NCBI GenBank assembly: GCA_023390635.1
Contig: JAEWCM010000042.1
Coordinates: 1-11,999 of the forward strand
Length of the DNA stretch: 11,999 nt
From: Bacillota bacterium
Lineage (GTDB): Bacteria; Bacillota; Desulfitobacteriia; Desulfitobacteriales; Desulfitobacteriaceae
Direction: 5' to 3'
The translations under genes and the position numbers were made by a program. Under the pieces are notes generated by a model. The model was not told the DNA's origin, did no database searches, and worked only from the letters and a program-made list of their open reading frames with translations. How positions within the stretch are numbered: position 1 is the first letter of the stretch; each line of letters opens with the position of its first letter. Positions 5,771 through 11,999 of the stretch are shown piece by piece.

Positions 5771-6453
5771 TGAAAGAATTGGAAGCCTATGTCAACCGCT
5801 TATTTATCAAGTACCCAAAGACGAAAAGTATTAATGAACTAAAAGCGGAAATTCTCAGCAATCTTGAGGCCAAAAAAGCCGATTTAATGGCAGGCGGTCT
5901 GGATGAAAACACCGCCATTCAAAAGGCCAAAGACAGCATTACAAGTATCGACGCTTTGATCGACGGCAATAAAACAATCTATATCAATCAATACCGCTTG
6001 GAACTCCTGCAGCAATCGTTGCTTTATCTTTTGATCGCCTGGATCATTACCATTCCCTTCACCTTATTTCAGAGATTTCTCACCCTGAATTTGCTGCTGT
6101 TCTTTTTTGTTCTGGCGGTAGGCACCGCTTATCTCCTTAATAAAACAAACAAAAGTGAAACCTATCTGGAAAAGCGGCAGTATGTCAATATCAATCATTA
6201 TCTCAAGATGAAACGAACCGTGTGGCTGATCTGGGGCATTTTTGTGGCTCTTTGTACCATAGCCATCACCGGATTGTATTTTGGCAGCAACCTGTGGTTT
6301 TCAAGACCGGTCCATATTGAAGGCCCTTATATTTTTGCATTGATGGTCACCCGATATCTTGCCCCCTTTGTCTCCATCATCATTCCGCTTATCATCCACC
6401 AAGTCCCTAAACTTTTAATGAAATACGAAGCAGGCGAAAACGATGAGCAATAA
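5767..6453 (+). CDS. Four-helix membrane protein with permease-prefix/HAAS-like N-terminal domain
   Basis: The 228-residue protein has a cytoplasmic helical N-terminal domain (residues about 1-66, with YPKTKSINELKAEILSNLE and a GGLDENTAIQKAKDSI segment). It resembles the permease prefix domain 1/HAAS/DUF1700 type commonly found beside PadR regulators. Four predicted membrane helices follow, at about 84-101, 106-124, 151-172 and 187-211, then a charged tail. It overlaps padR at ATGATGA, and AAAGGAG at 5754-5760 supports either of the two adjacent ATGs (5767 or 5770). By analogy it may relay an envelope or membrane signal to PadR or to the next protein. The domain assignment is from pattern memory, not from a search. 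Confidence 0.78.
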   Translation: MMKELEAYVNRLFIKYPKTKSINELKAEILSNLEAKKADLMAGGLDENTAIQKAKDSITSIDALIDGNKTIYINQYRLELLQQSLLYLLIAWIITIPFTLFQRFLTLNLLLFFFVLAVGTAYLLNKTNKSETYLEKRQYVNINHYLKMKRTVWLIWGIFVALCTIAITGLYFGSNLWFSRPVHIEGPYIFALMVTRYLAPFVSIIIPLIIHQVPKLLMKYEAGENDEQ

Positions 6454-7081
6454 AAATAAACTGTTGGTGGCCTTATTCATGATTGGCCTTGCTCTCTTCT
6501 CCGTTGTCCAGTTCATCGTGCTCCCTCATCAAAATGCGCAAGACAAGCAGTATGAGGCAGCCCAATTAGAGGCGACAACCCATGATCTGAACAGCATTCT
6601 GCCCTACAAAAACGATTACATGGGCAATAACTCCAATATCATCAATCTGTTTTGGCATCTTCCCCTTATCGGGTCGGAAATGAAATTCCAACTGTTTCCT
6701 GAGACGTTTACATTGGAGATTGATTACAGAAACACCTTGCTGAGTACGGGTAAAGAAAGCATGAGCCGGAAGGGTTTTGCTTCCTCCGGCACTATCGATG
6801 AACTAAATAAGCTTTATCAAAAAGAAGTTGAAAAATCCTTAATCTACAACTCAACAGCTGCCTTCTCCCTGATCGGCAACTTAGAGCATATCATCTATCG
6901 CTTTTCCGACGTATCTTATCAAGTCAGCCGCGCAAATGTGGAGGCTCTCTATCTCGATCACAACAACCTGCTCAATCCAACGATCTGGAAAGAAGAAGTG
7001 CAGAGCAAGCTGAATGATGACAACTATGTTGCTGCCACCGCTGAAAAAATATTAATCAGGGAGGATACAGCAAAACAATGA
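6443..7081 (+). CDS. Membrane-anchored DUF4825-like extracytoplasmic protein
   Basis: The 212-residue protein has one N-terminal hydrophobic segment (about residues 7-27) after SNKNK. This looks like an uncleaved anchor or signal, with the rest outside the membrane. Residues about 49-75 (DLNSILPYKNDYMGNNSNII, then LFWHLPLIG) match the start of the DUF4825 domain as I remember it. A Cys-free alpha/beta region follows to the C terminus. Its start overlaps the previous gene by 11 bases, so it is the third member of a coupled operon. The function of DUF4825 is unknown. An outside sensor or ligand-binding role for the PadR module is an inference from arrangement only. Confidence 0.7.
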   Translation: MSNKNKLLVALFMIGLALFSVVQFIVLPHQNAQDKQYEAAQLEATTHDLNSILPYKNDYMGNNSNIINLFWHLPLIGSEMKFQLFPETFTLEIDYRNTLLSTGKESMSRKGFASSGTIDELNKLYQKEVEKSLIYNSTAAFSLIGNLEHIIYRFSDVSYQVSRANVEALYLDHNNLLNPTIWKEEVQSKLNDDNYVAATAEKILIREDTAKQ

Positions 7082-7106
7082 TTTTACAGGCAAACTAAAA
7101 GTGAAG

Positions 7107-7134
7107 TCAAATGGTGCATCGATGCAACATTTGA
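7107..7134. terminator. Hairpin after the padR operon
   Basis: TCAAATG and TGCA arms pair around a TCGA centre (11 pairs with one mismatch), 25 bp after the operon's last stop codon and 26 bp past the end of the convergent zinc-ribbon gene. It lacks an immediate U-tract. Its place between two converging genes suggests a shared, weak terminator. Confidence 0.4.
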
Positions 7135-7160
7135 ACTGCTTTCAAAAATCCATCCGGCCG

Positions 7161-7460
7161 TCAGCCCGGATCCATACATGATCCTTCCTCTGTCACGGAA
7201 GTATAGTAGGTGCAAGAGCGAAGCACACCGTCCTTTGACGCCCTCTTTGCCTTGCCGCACGGCCTGGCACAAACCAGTCCGGTAAAAAGGCATTGTTCAG
7301 GGACCGGCTTCTTCCGCTCCGGCAACTCCGCCCCGCATTTTCCGCACTTATTATCTTTAATCCTATCCACAATGTTATAGTGTTCGCAGCCAGGACACTC
7401 CACCGGCTTTTCCTTGGGAGGCTTACAGGCTCCGCAATACGGATTGCATACCCAACACAT
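7161..7460 (-). CDS. Cysteine-rich zinc-ribbon protein
   Basis: The 99-residue protein has 13 cysteines. Four cluster at the N terminus (C2, C5, C9, C12). Then comes a classical zinc ribbon, CPGC (22-25) to CGKC (39-42), followed by C57, C64, C68, C83 and C95. The spacing suggests two or more metal sites. Lys/Arg-rich linkers would allow nucleic-acid or protein contact. No signal or membrane segment is visible, so it is probably cytoplasmic. A GTG nine bases upstream (7469) overlaps the Shine-Dalgarno AGGAAGG (7469-7475). The ATG at 7460 is 8 nt from that site and is preferred. The exact function is unknown, and the gene appears monocistronic. Confidence 0.7.
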   Translation of the reverse strand: MCWVCNPYCGACKPPKEKPVECPGCEHYNIVDRIKDNKCGKCGAELPERKKPVPEQCLFTGLVCARPCGKAKRASKDGVLRSCTYYTSVTEEGSCMDPG

Positions 7461-7475
7461 CGCTTTCACCTTCCT

Positions 7476-7723
7476 GCAAATTCACCTTCCCTTTTATCCT
7501 ATGCAAGAAGCAGGCCAAAGCACTTCTTCAAAGGAAATCCCGTGGCAGGCAGTCCTGAACCTTACCAATTGACTTAACGCTCCAGATCGACGTTTCAAAA
7601 TGCATAATCATGGCTCAATTTGCATCCCCTTCACCTGGAATGCTATCATGCCTAGAAACAGAAATGGGGCTGGCGCAAAACGATAATTTATCGTCGGCCT
7701 GCCCGGGAATTTACATGCGGGTC
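7476..7723. other. Non-coding spacer upstream of the zinc-ribbon gene
   Basis: This holds the presumed promoter of the zinc-ribbon gene, which I could not pin down. There is also a small inverted repeat of AAGAAG/CTTCTT within about 7504-7532. The open frames here have no ribosome site. Confidence 0.45.
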
Positions 7724-7830
7724 GGCCCAGTGATGGCATATTCGCTTTTCGTCCATAGCGCCCTCCGTGGCGCTAAAGGCCGCGCTCCGCATCCTGCTCC
7801 GCTTAGCGCTGAATATGTCATCACTGGGCC
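7724..7830. repeat. Nested inverted repeat
   Basis: Outer 20-base arms at 7724-7743 and 7811-7830 are reverse complements with one mismatch (GGCCCAGTGATG is shared exactly). They enclose 67 bases that hold a further perfect 7-bp hairpin (TAGCGCC at 7756-7762, GGCGCTA at 7769-7775). The structure could be a non-coding RNA fold or a small non-autonomous element. No target-site duplication was obvious. Confidence 0.75.
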
Positions 7831-7916
7831 TGCTTATTCTGCTTTGCCGGGCTTGCTTATACTGTTTTCCGGGTCAGCTTGTTCTGTTTAGCCAGGCTTA
7901 CTTATCCTGCTTGGCG
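7826..7916. repeat. Imperfect 22-23-bp tandem repeat, about four units
   Basis: Units begin at 7826, 7849, 7871 and 7894. Each follows a pattern close to GGGCTTGCTTATTCTGTTTTGCC. A further degenerate partial copy may start at 7928. The period is not a multiple of three, which argues against a protein-coding repeat. The first unit overlaps the right arm of the preceding inverted repeat. Confidence 0.7.
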
Positions 7917-8061
7917 GTAGTGGTCGGGCTAATTCTGCAAAGGACAGCCCGAATAGGCTTTGGAGGCGTACTGAAGGCCCCGGATAAAGCAGCCTGCCGA
8001 GGGCTTGAGATCAGCCAGAGAGAGGCCGTATCTTTCAGGGGCGATTCACTGGAGCGGCGTA

Positions 8062-8153
8062 AAAAAAGCGAGAGGGATCCGCTAAGACATTTCAAGATTC
8101 GCATGCTGAACGCATAAGGGTTTTGAAATGTCTCGGATCCCTCTCGCTTTTTT
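8062..8153. terminator. Long terminator-like inverted repeat downstream of the polyamine operon
   Basis: Arms at 8062-8095 and 8123-8153 pair over 31 bp with a single 3-base bulge around a 27-nt loop. They are bounded by AAAAAA and TTTTTT, so a U-tract is present on either strand. GCGGC sequences just outside extend the pairing. It lies 97 bp beyond the stop codon of the decarboxylase gene and could end that operon. The stem is far longer than usual, so a small RNA or mobile-element remnant is also possible. Confidence 0.7.
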
Positions 8154-8250
8154 AGCCGCGCAAGCGTGTCCGGAAGGATACGGCCCCCCTCTCCGGCTAC
8201 CCCATCAAAAAGTACAAATTACTATTTTACAACTGCCTTTTCACTATTGC

Positions 8251-9396
8251 TCAGGATAAGCGGGACTTATAATCCTCAAAGCCAAACCTACGCAGTACTT
8301 TTATTCCATCCTTTTCATTATACAGAGCAATGGATGGCAAATTCACCCCGTTAAAGGTGTTGTTCTTAACCATCGTGTAGTGGGCCATGTCGCAGAAAAC
8401 CAAACGATCCCCCGGCTTTAAGGGCTCCGGGAAAGAATAGTCCCCGATCACATCACCAGCCAGGCACGTCATTCCCCCCAAACGATAGGTATAAGGATAT
8501 TCATCCGGTAATCCGGCACCAATAATGTTGGGTCGATAAGGCATTTCCAATACATCGGGCATATGGCAGGCGGCCGAGGTGTCCAGAATGGCAATCTCCA
8601 TCCCATTTTCCACAATATCCAACACTTTGGATACCAGGAAGCCGGTATTTAAAGCAATGGCCTCACCGGGCTCCAGATACACATCAACACCGTACTTGTC
8701 CTTAAAAAACATGATAGAACGAATCAGGGTTTCCACATCATAATCGGGACGGGTAATGTGGTGCCCTCCGCCTAAATTGATCCACTTCATCTGCCTGATA
8801 TGGGGACCGAATTTTTCATCGACCACTTTGATCGTCCGCTCCAGCGTATCGGAATTCTGCTCGCACATGGTATGAAAATGCAAACCGTCAATTCCTTCAA
8901 GCTCATCAGGATGGAAATTAGCCAAAGTTACTCCCAAACGGGAATTCTGATAACAGGGATTGTAAATCGGCGTCTCAATTTCCGAATACTCAGGATTGAT
9001 ACGAATACCGCATTCAATCTTCTTACCCTGCACCTTTTTCACCTTATCCTTGAAATGCCGCCACTGAGCGAAAGAGTTAAACACGATATGATCGCAATAA
9101 GTCAGCAGCTCATCAAACTCTTCGTCCTGATAGGCCGGCGCATAAACGTGCACTTCCTTGCCCATTTCTTCATAGCCCAGCCTGGCTTCAAAGAGAGAGC
9201 TGGAAGTAATTCCTTTCAGATATTGTCCTGCTAAAGGAAATACGCTGAACATGGAAAAACCTTTAAGGGCAAGCAGAATACTGCACCCTGTTCTTTCCTG
9301 AACAGAATGCAGCAGCTCCAGATTCTTGATCAGCAGTCTCTCGTCCACCACATAGCATGGAGTGGGCGCTGAGTTAAAGTTAATATCCATTCCCAT
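8251..9396 (-). CDS. nspC: Carboxynorspermidine (carboxyspermidine) decarboxylase
   Basis: This PLP-dependent decarboxylase of the alanine-racemase-like fold (fold III) turns carboxyspermidine or carboxynorspermidine into spermidine or norspermidine. The 381-residue protein has the PLP lysine in ALKGF (K45), HFHTMCEQ (173-180), the phosphate-binding NLGGGHH (207-213), EPGEA (242-246) and the catalytic Cys loop MTCLAGDVIGDY (309-320, C311, D315). The length matches NspC. The start follows the upstream synthase stop by only 7 bp, so the two are one operon. The Shine-Dalgarno region overlaps that stop. ATG at 9396 is very close to GAGG, and ATG at 9390 (third codon) has better spacing, so the true start may be two codons later. 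Confidence 0.95.
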   Translation of the reverse strand: MGMDINFNSAPTPCYVVDERLLIKNLELLHSVQERTGCSILLALKGFSMFSVFPLAGQYLKGITSSSLFEARLGYEEMGKEVHVYAPAYQDEEFDELLTYCDHIVFNSFAQWRHFKDKVKKVQGKKIECGIRINPEYSEIETPIYNPCYQNSRLGVTLANFHPDELEGIDGLHFHTMCEQNSDTLERTIKVVDEKFGPHIRQMKWINLGGGHHITRPDYDVETLIRSIMFFKDKYGVDVYLEPGEAIALNTGFLVSKVLDIVENGMEIAILDTSAACHMPDVLEMPYRPNIIGAGLPDEYPYTYRLGGMTCLAGDVIGDYSFPEPLKPGDRLVFCDMAHYTMVKNNTFNGVNLPSIALYNEKDGIKVLRRFGFEDYKSRLS

Positions 9397-9403
9397 ACCT
9401 CAC

Positions 9404-10603
9404 CTAGTCGAGCAACTCAGGAGAGAAGCTTTCCTGCCAAGGCAGACCGTATTGATTCAAGGCCTCCATGAACGGATCAGGATCGAATTCCTCCACATTA
9501 TAGACACCTGGTTTTTTCCAGAGCCCCTTCATGATCATCATCGCTCCGATCATGGCCGGCACACCGGTAGTATAGGAAATCGCCTGTGATCCTACCTCAG
9601 CATAGCATTCCTGATGATCACAAACATTGTAAACATAATAGGTTCTCGGTTTTCCGTCCTTGGTCCCCTGAATGATACAGCCGATATTAGTCTTGCCCTT
9701 TGTCCGCGGTCCCAAAGAGGCCGGATCAGGCAGAACCGCTTTCAGGAACTGCAAAGGAATGATCTGCTTTCCTTCAAAATCAATAGGCTCAATGGAAGTC
9801 ATGCCCACATTCTGGAGCACATTCAGATGGTTCAGGTAATTCTGGGAGAAGGTCATCCAAAAACGGATTTGCTTAACCCCTTTGATATTCATAGCCAAAG
9901 ATTCCAATTCTTCATGGTATAAGAGATAGATATCTTTCGGTCCGATTTCCGGCAGGTCATACACCTTTTTTAAGGAAAGAGGATCGGTTTCAATCCATTG
10001 CCCTTCTTGATAATATCTGCCCTTGGCCGTCACTTCCCGGATATTGATCTCAGGATTAAAGTTGGTGGCAAAGGGATAGCCATGGTCTCCCGCATTGGCA
10101 TCCACAATATCAATGGATTCAATGGTATCGAAATAATGTTTCTGGGCATAAGCACAGAAAACACCCGTCACTCCCGGGTCAAAACCGCTTCCCAGCAAAG
10201 CTGTAATTCCAGCCTGAGCGAATTTCTCCCGGTAAGCCCACTGCCACTTATATTCAAATTTAGGAGTATCGGGCGGCTCATAATTGGCCGTATCCACATA
10301 GTGGACTCCGGTGGCCAGGCAGGCATCCATGATGGTCAGATCCTGATAGGGCAGAGCCACATTAATAACCACATCAGGCTCAAACCCCTCGATCAGTTTA
10401 ATCACTTCTTCAGTATGGTCGGCATCAACCTGGGCTGTAGTGATTTTAGTCTTTCCTCCAGCCAATTTATCTTTTAATGCATCACATTTAGATAGCGTTC
10501 TGCTTGCTATGCATATTTCTTCAAACACTTCAGGATTTTGGCAGCATTTGTGCACTACCACACTGGCCACGCCGCCGGCGCCAATAATCAAGGCTTTTCC
10601 CAA
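9404..10603 (-). CDS. Carboxynorspermidine synthase (saccharopine dehydrogenase family)
   Basis: This enzyme reductively couples aspartate beta-semialdehyde to putrescine or diaminopropane, giving carboxyspermidine or carboxynorspermidine for NspC. The N-terminal Rossmann motif ALIIGAGGVASVV, the DVVINVALPY region, HYVDTANYEP and GSGFDPGVTG are typical of the Lys9/saccharopine-reductase-like CANSDH family. The length of about 400 residues fits. A TTG at 10618 could extend it by five residues, but TTG at 10603 lies 8 nt after GGGGG and yields MGKALIIGAGG, the usual family start, so I use it. No ATG is available in frame. The gene is first in the operon and has its own promoter. Confidence 0.93.
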   Translation of the reverse strand: MGKALIIGAGGVASVVVHKCCQNPEVFEEICIASRTLSKCDALKDKLAGGKTKITTAQVDADHTEEVIKLIEGFEPDVVINVALPYQDLTIMDACLATGVHYVDTANYEPPDTPKFEYKWQWAYREKFAQAGITALLGSGFDPGVTGVFCAYAQKHYFDTIESIDIVDANAGDHGYPFATNFNPEINIREVTAKGRYYQEGQWIETDPLSLKKVYDLPEIGPKDIYLLYHEELESLAMNIKGVKQIRFWMTFSQNYLNHLNVLQNVGMTSIEPIDFEGKQIIPLQFLKAVLPDPASLGPRTKGKTNIGCIIQGTKDGKPRTYYVYNVCDHQECYAEVGSQAISYTTGVPAMIGAMMIMKGLWKKPGVYNVEEFDPDPFMEALNQYGLPWQESFSPELLD

Positions 10604-10643
10604 TCTTAATACCCCCAATTCTATTGCTTATTTACCAAAACTG

Positions 10644-10672
10644 ATTATACAAAACCTGATGCAAATAATCAA
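10644..10672 (-). promoter_or_regulatory. Polyamine operon promoter
   Basis: On the minus strand, TTGATT (10667-10672) and a consensus TATAAT (10644-10649) are separated by exactly 17 bp. The start near 10637 gives a leader of about 34 nt. Confidence 0.82.
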
Positions 10673-10814
10673 GAATCGTACAATAAAATCAGCTTAAATA
10701 TGCGTAAAATCTGTGTAAAAGTTTAATTTATTAAAATTTGCTCAAAAATCCATCGGTTTTTAGCTGTTTCTACAATCTGGCAGCGCCGTTCAGTGTGTTT
10801 TTTATTCGTAGTGC
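10673..10814. other. AT-rich gap between divergent promoters
   Basis: Apart from the flanking promoters I see nothing definite. There are short A/T tracts and a weak AAAAA...TTTTT inverted repeat near 10744-10758 with too few G-C pairs to be a good terminator. Confidence 0.5.
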
Positions 10815-10845
10815 TTGACTTAGAGCCTGCTTCAAGTGCTATACT
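10815..10845 (+). promoter_or_regulatory. Promoter of the aldo/keto reductase gene
   Basis: TTGACT (10815-10820) and TATACT (10840-10845) are 19 bp apart. The long spacer is offset by a TG one base before the -10 (extended -10, TGCTATACT). Transcription from about 10852 gives a leader of about 100 nt. Confidence 0.6.
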
Positions 10846-10858
10846 TCTTCTATTCGGA

Positions 10859-10917
10859 GAAGTAATTAGCGGTGACACCTGCGCATATTTCTCAGCTCAG
10901 GCGCAGGCTTTCACTTC
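10859..10917 (+). promoter_or_regulatory. Structured 5' leader of the aldo/keto reductase gene
   Basis: Within the predicted leader, GAAGT (10859-10863) can pair with ACTTC (10913-10917). Inside this, CCTGCGC (10878-10884) pairs perfectly with GCGCAGG (10901-10907) around a 16-nt loop containing CTCAG twice. GGTGACACC (10871-10879) is a competing small hairpin. I recognise no known riboswitch class, and no U-tract follows. Confidence 0.4.
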
Positions 10918-10952
10918 AATTAAAAGGAATATGACAGTATAAAGGTGGATTA

Positions 10953-11999
10953 ATGATGAAAAAATTAGGATTTGGCTTAATGCGGTTACCGATCACAGAT
11001 GAGGAAAATCCTCAGAGCATTGATCTGGAACTGGTGAACAAGATGGTAGATTATTATCTGGAAAGGGGATTTACTTACTTTGACACGGCCTACCCCTATC
11101 ATCAGGGTATGAGTGAAGTGGCAACAAGAAAAGCTCTTGTGGAAAGATATCCGCGCGAGGCCTTTATCCTGGCCGACAAGATGCCAACCTTTCTTGTTAC
11201 CCAAACCGGAGATTATGAAAAGTTTTTTCATGAACAGGTGGAACGCTGCGGCGTGACTTATTTTGACTATTATATGCTGCATAATTTAGGGGAGAAGAAC
11301 TATGCCAACACATTGAGGCATGGTGGATTTGAATTCATGAAAAAGCTGAAGGCCGAGGGAAAGGCAAAGCAAATCGGCCTTTCTTTTCATGACAAGGCCG
11401 AACTTCTGGACCGGATACTGACTGATCATCCGGAAATGGAGTTTGTACAGCTGCAAATCAATTATATCGATTGGGACAGTGAGAGCATCGAAGCCCGCAA
11501 GTGCTATGAGGTAGCGGTTAAACACCAAAAACCCATCATTGTCATGGAGCCGGTCAAAGGAGGGTCTCTAGCCGCCGTACCTGAAGAAGCCAATAAGCTT
11601 TTCAAGACTTACCACCCAGAGTGGAGTGCCGCCTCCTGGGCCATTCGTTTCGGAGCTTCTCTGGATCATGTTTTTATGGTTCTGAGTGGTATGAGCACCT
11701 ATGAGCAAGTGATTGACAATGTAAGCTTTATGGAGAACTTCTCTCCTCTGAATGAGGAGGAACAAAAAATCATCCAAAAAGCCACGGAAATCATTAAACA
11801 CAGCATAGCGATTCCTTGCACTGTTTGTCAGTACTGTGTTGACGATTGTCCAATGAACATCCCTATCCCCAAATATTTCTCCCTATATAATGATCAGCAG
11901 CAGTTCAGACTGGTGCCTGCCCACAAAAACTACTATATGAATTTGTCCCAGGTGCACGGGAAAGCTTCGGACTGCATCGGCTGTAAGCAGTGTGAAAAC
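10953..11999 (+). CDS. Aldo/keto reductase with C-terminal ferredoxin-type [4Fe-4S] motifs (3' end outside window)
   Basis: 349 codons are visible and the gene runs off the right edge. The N-terminal TIM barrel has the AKR catalytic tetrad: D44 and Y49 in YFDTAYPY, K76 in LADKMP, and H110 in YYMLHN. The C-terminal extension carries CTVCQYCVDDCP (C289, C292, C295, C299), a [4Fe-4S] ferredoxin motif. A second group, CIGCKQC (C341, C344, C347), would be completed just past the edge. This architecture is common in anaerobic Firmicutes, and such proteins are annotated as putative oxidoreductases with electron transfer through Fe-S clusters; the substrate is unknown. AAAGGTGG (10941-10948) supports either of two adjacent ATGs, and 10956 has the better spacing. 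Confidence 0.92.
   Translation, partial: MMKKLGFGLMRLPITDEENPQSIDLELVNKMVDYYLERGFTYFDTAYPYHQGMSEVATRKALVERYPREAFILADKMPTFLVTQTGDYEKFFHEQVERCGVTYFDYYMLHNLGEKNYANTLRHGGFEFMKKLKAEGKAKQIGLSFHDKAELLDRILTDHPEMEFVQLQINYIDWDSESIEARKCYEVAVKHQKPIIVMEPVKGGSLAAVPEEANKLFKTYHPEWSAASWAIRFGASLDHVFMVLSGMSTYEQVIDNVSFMENFSPLNEEEQKIIQKATEIIKHSIAIPCTVCQYCVDDCPMNIPIPKYFSLYNDQQQFRLVPAHKNYYMNLSQVHGKASDCIGCKQCEN

Noticed and set aside
7293..7577. 94-residue plus-strand frame opposite the zinc-ribbon gene
   Set aside because: Antisense shadow. The minus strand has paired CxxC motifs and a good ribosome site.
7610..7891. 93-residue plus-strand open frame
   Set aside because: No ribosome site, low-complexity composition, and it runs across inverted and tandem repeats whose period is not a multiple of three.
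7826..7916. CRISPR array
   Set aside because: The units are adjacent with no unique spacers and are too degenerate, so this is a simple tandem repeat.
7767..8117. 116-residue plus-strand open frame
   Set aside because: It covers the tandem repeats and one arm of the long inverted repeat, has no Shine-Dalgarno sequence and no recognisable domain.
10604..10618. Upstream TTG start for carboxynorspermidine synthase
   Set aside because: It overlaps the G-rich ribosome site, and the downstream TTG gives the family-typical MGKALIIGAGG start.

Overview
The window reads as chromosomal DNA of a low-to-mid GC Firmicute, most likely an anaerobic member of the Clostridia. This rests on strong AGGAGG-type ribosome sites, a leucine T-box, TTG starts, a PadR-controlled membrane module and an iron-sulfur aldo/keto reductase. 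A Desulfitobacterium-like host would fit, but the sequence alone cannot prove it. No transposase, rRNA, tRNA or CRISPR array is visible.

Layout, left to right. A gene-poor AT-rich stretch (1-415) leads into a stand-alone CinA N-terminal domain gene (+). A bidirectional terminator (1196-1243) separates it from leuA (-), a type-2 2-isopropylmalate synthase. leuA has its own promoter and a complete T-box leader with a CUC leucine specifier. Upstream lie a GC-rich hairpin-bearing spacer, a small secreted or lipoprotein-like gene (-), the frameshifted tail of an unidentified gene, and a perfect 44-bp palindrome that touches the end of a lactate/malate-dehydrogenase-family gene (-). Facing away from that dehydrogenase is a three-gene operon (+): a PadR repressor, a four-helix membrane protein with a permease-prefix-type cytoplasmic domain, and a membrane-anchored DUF4825-like protein. 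A 14-bp inverted repeat clasps its -35 box. The dehydrogenase/padR gap also holds a 19-bp perfect hairpin and a possible 42-residue ORF whose start codon is inside that hairpin.

Next comes a cysteine-rich zinc-ribbon gene (-). It is followed by about 780 bp with no convincing gene but dense with structure: a nested inverted repeat, about four copies of a 22-23-bp tandem repeat, and a long terminator-like inverted repeat. The last lies just downstream of a two-gene polyamine operon (-): carboxynorspermidine synthase, then carboxynorspermidine decarboxylase. Divergent from it, and running off the right edge, is an aldo/keto reductase with at least one [4Fe-4S] motif and a structured 5' leader.

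Functionally, leuA responds to uncharged tRNA-Leu. The polyamine pair supports the aspartate-semialdehyde route to spermidine or norspermidine. The PadR operon looks like a self-controlled envelope-sensing module. The best candidates for new biology are the PadR/prefix-domain/DUF4825 module with its operator, the structured non-coding block 7724-8153, and the hairpin-embedded small ORF at 5175-5303.
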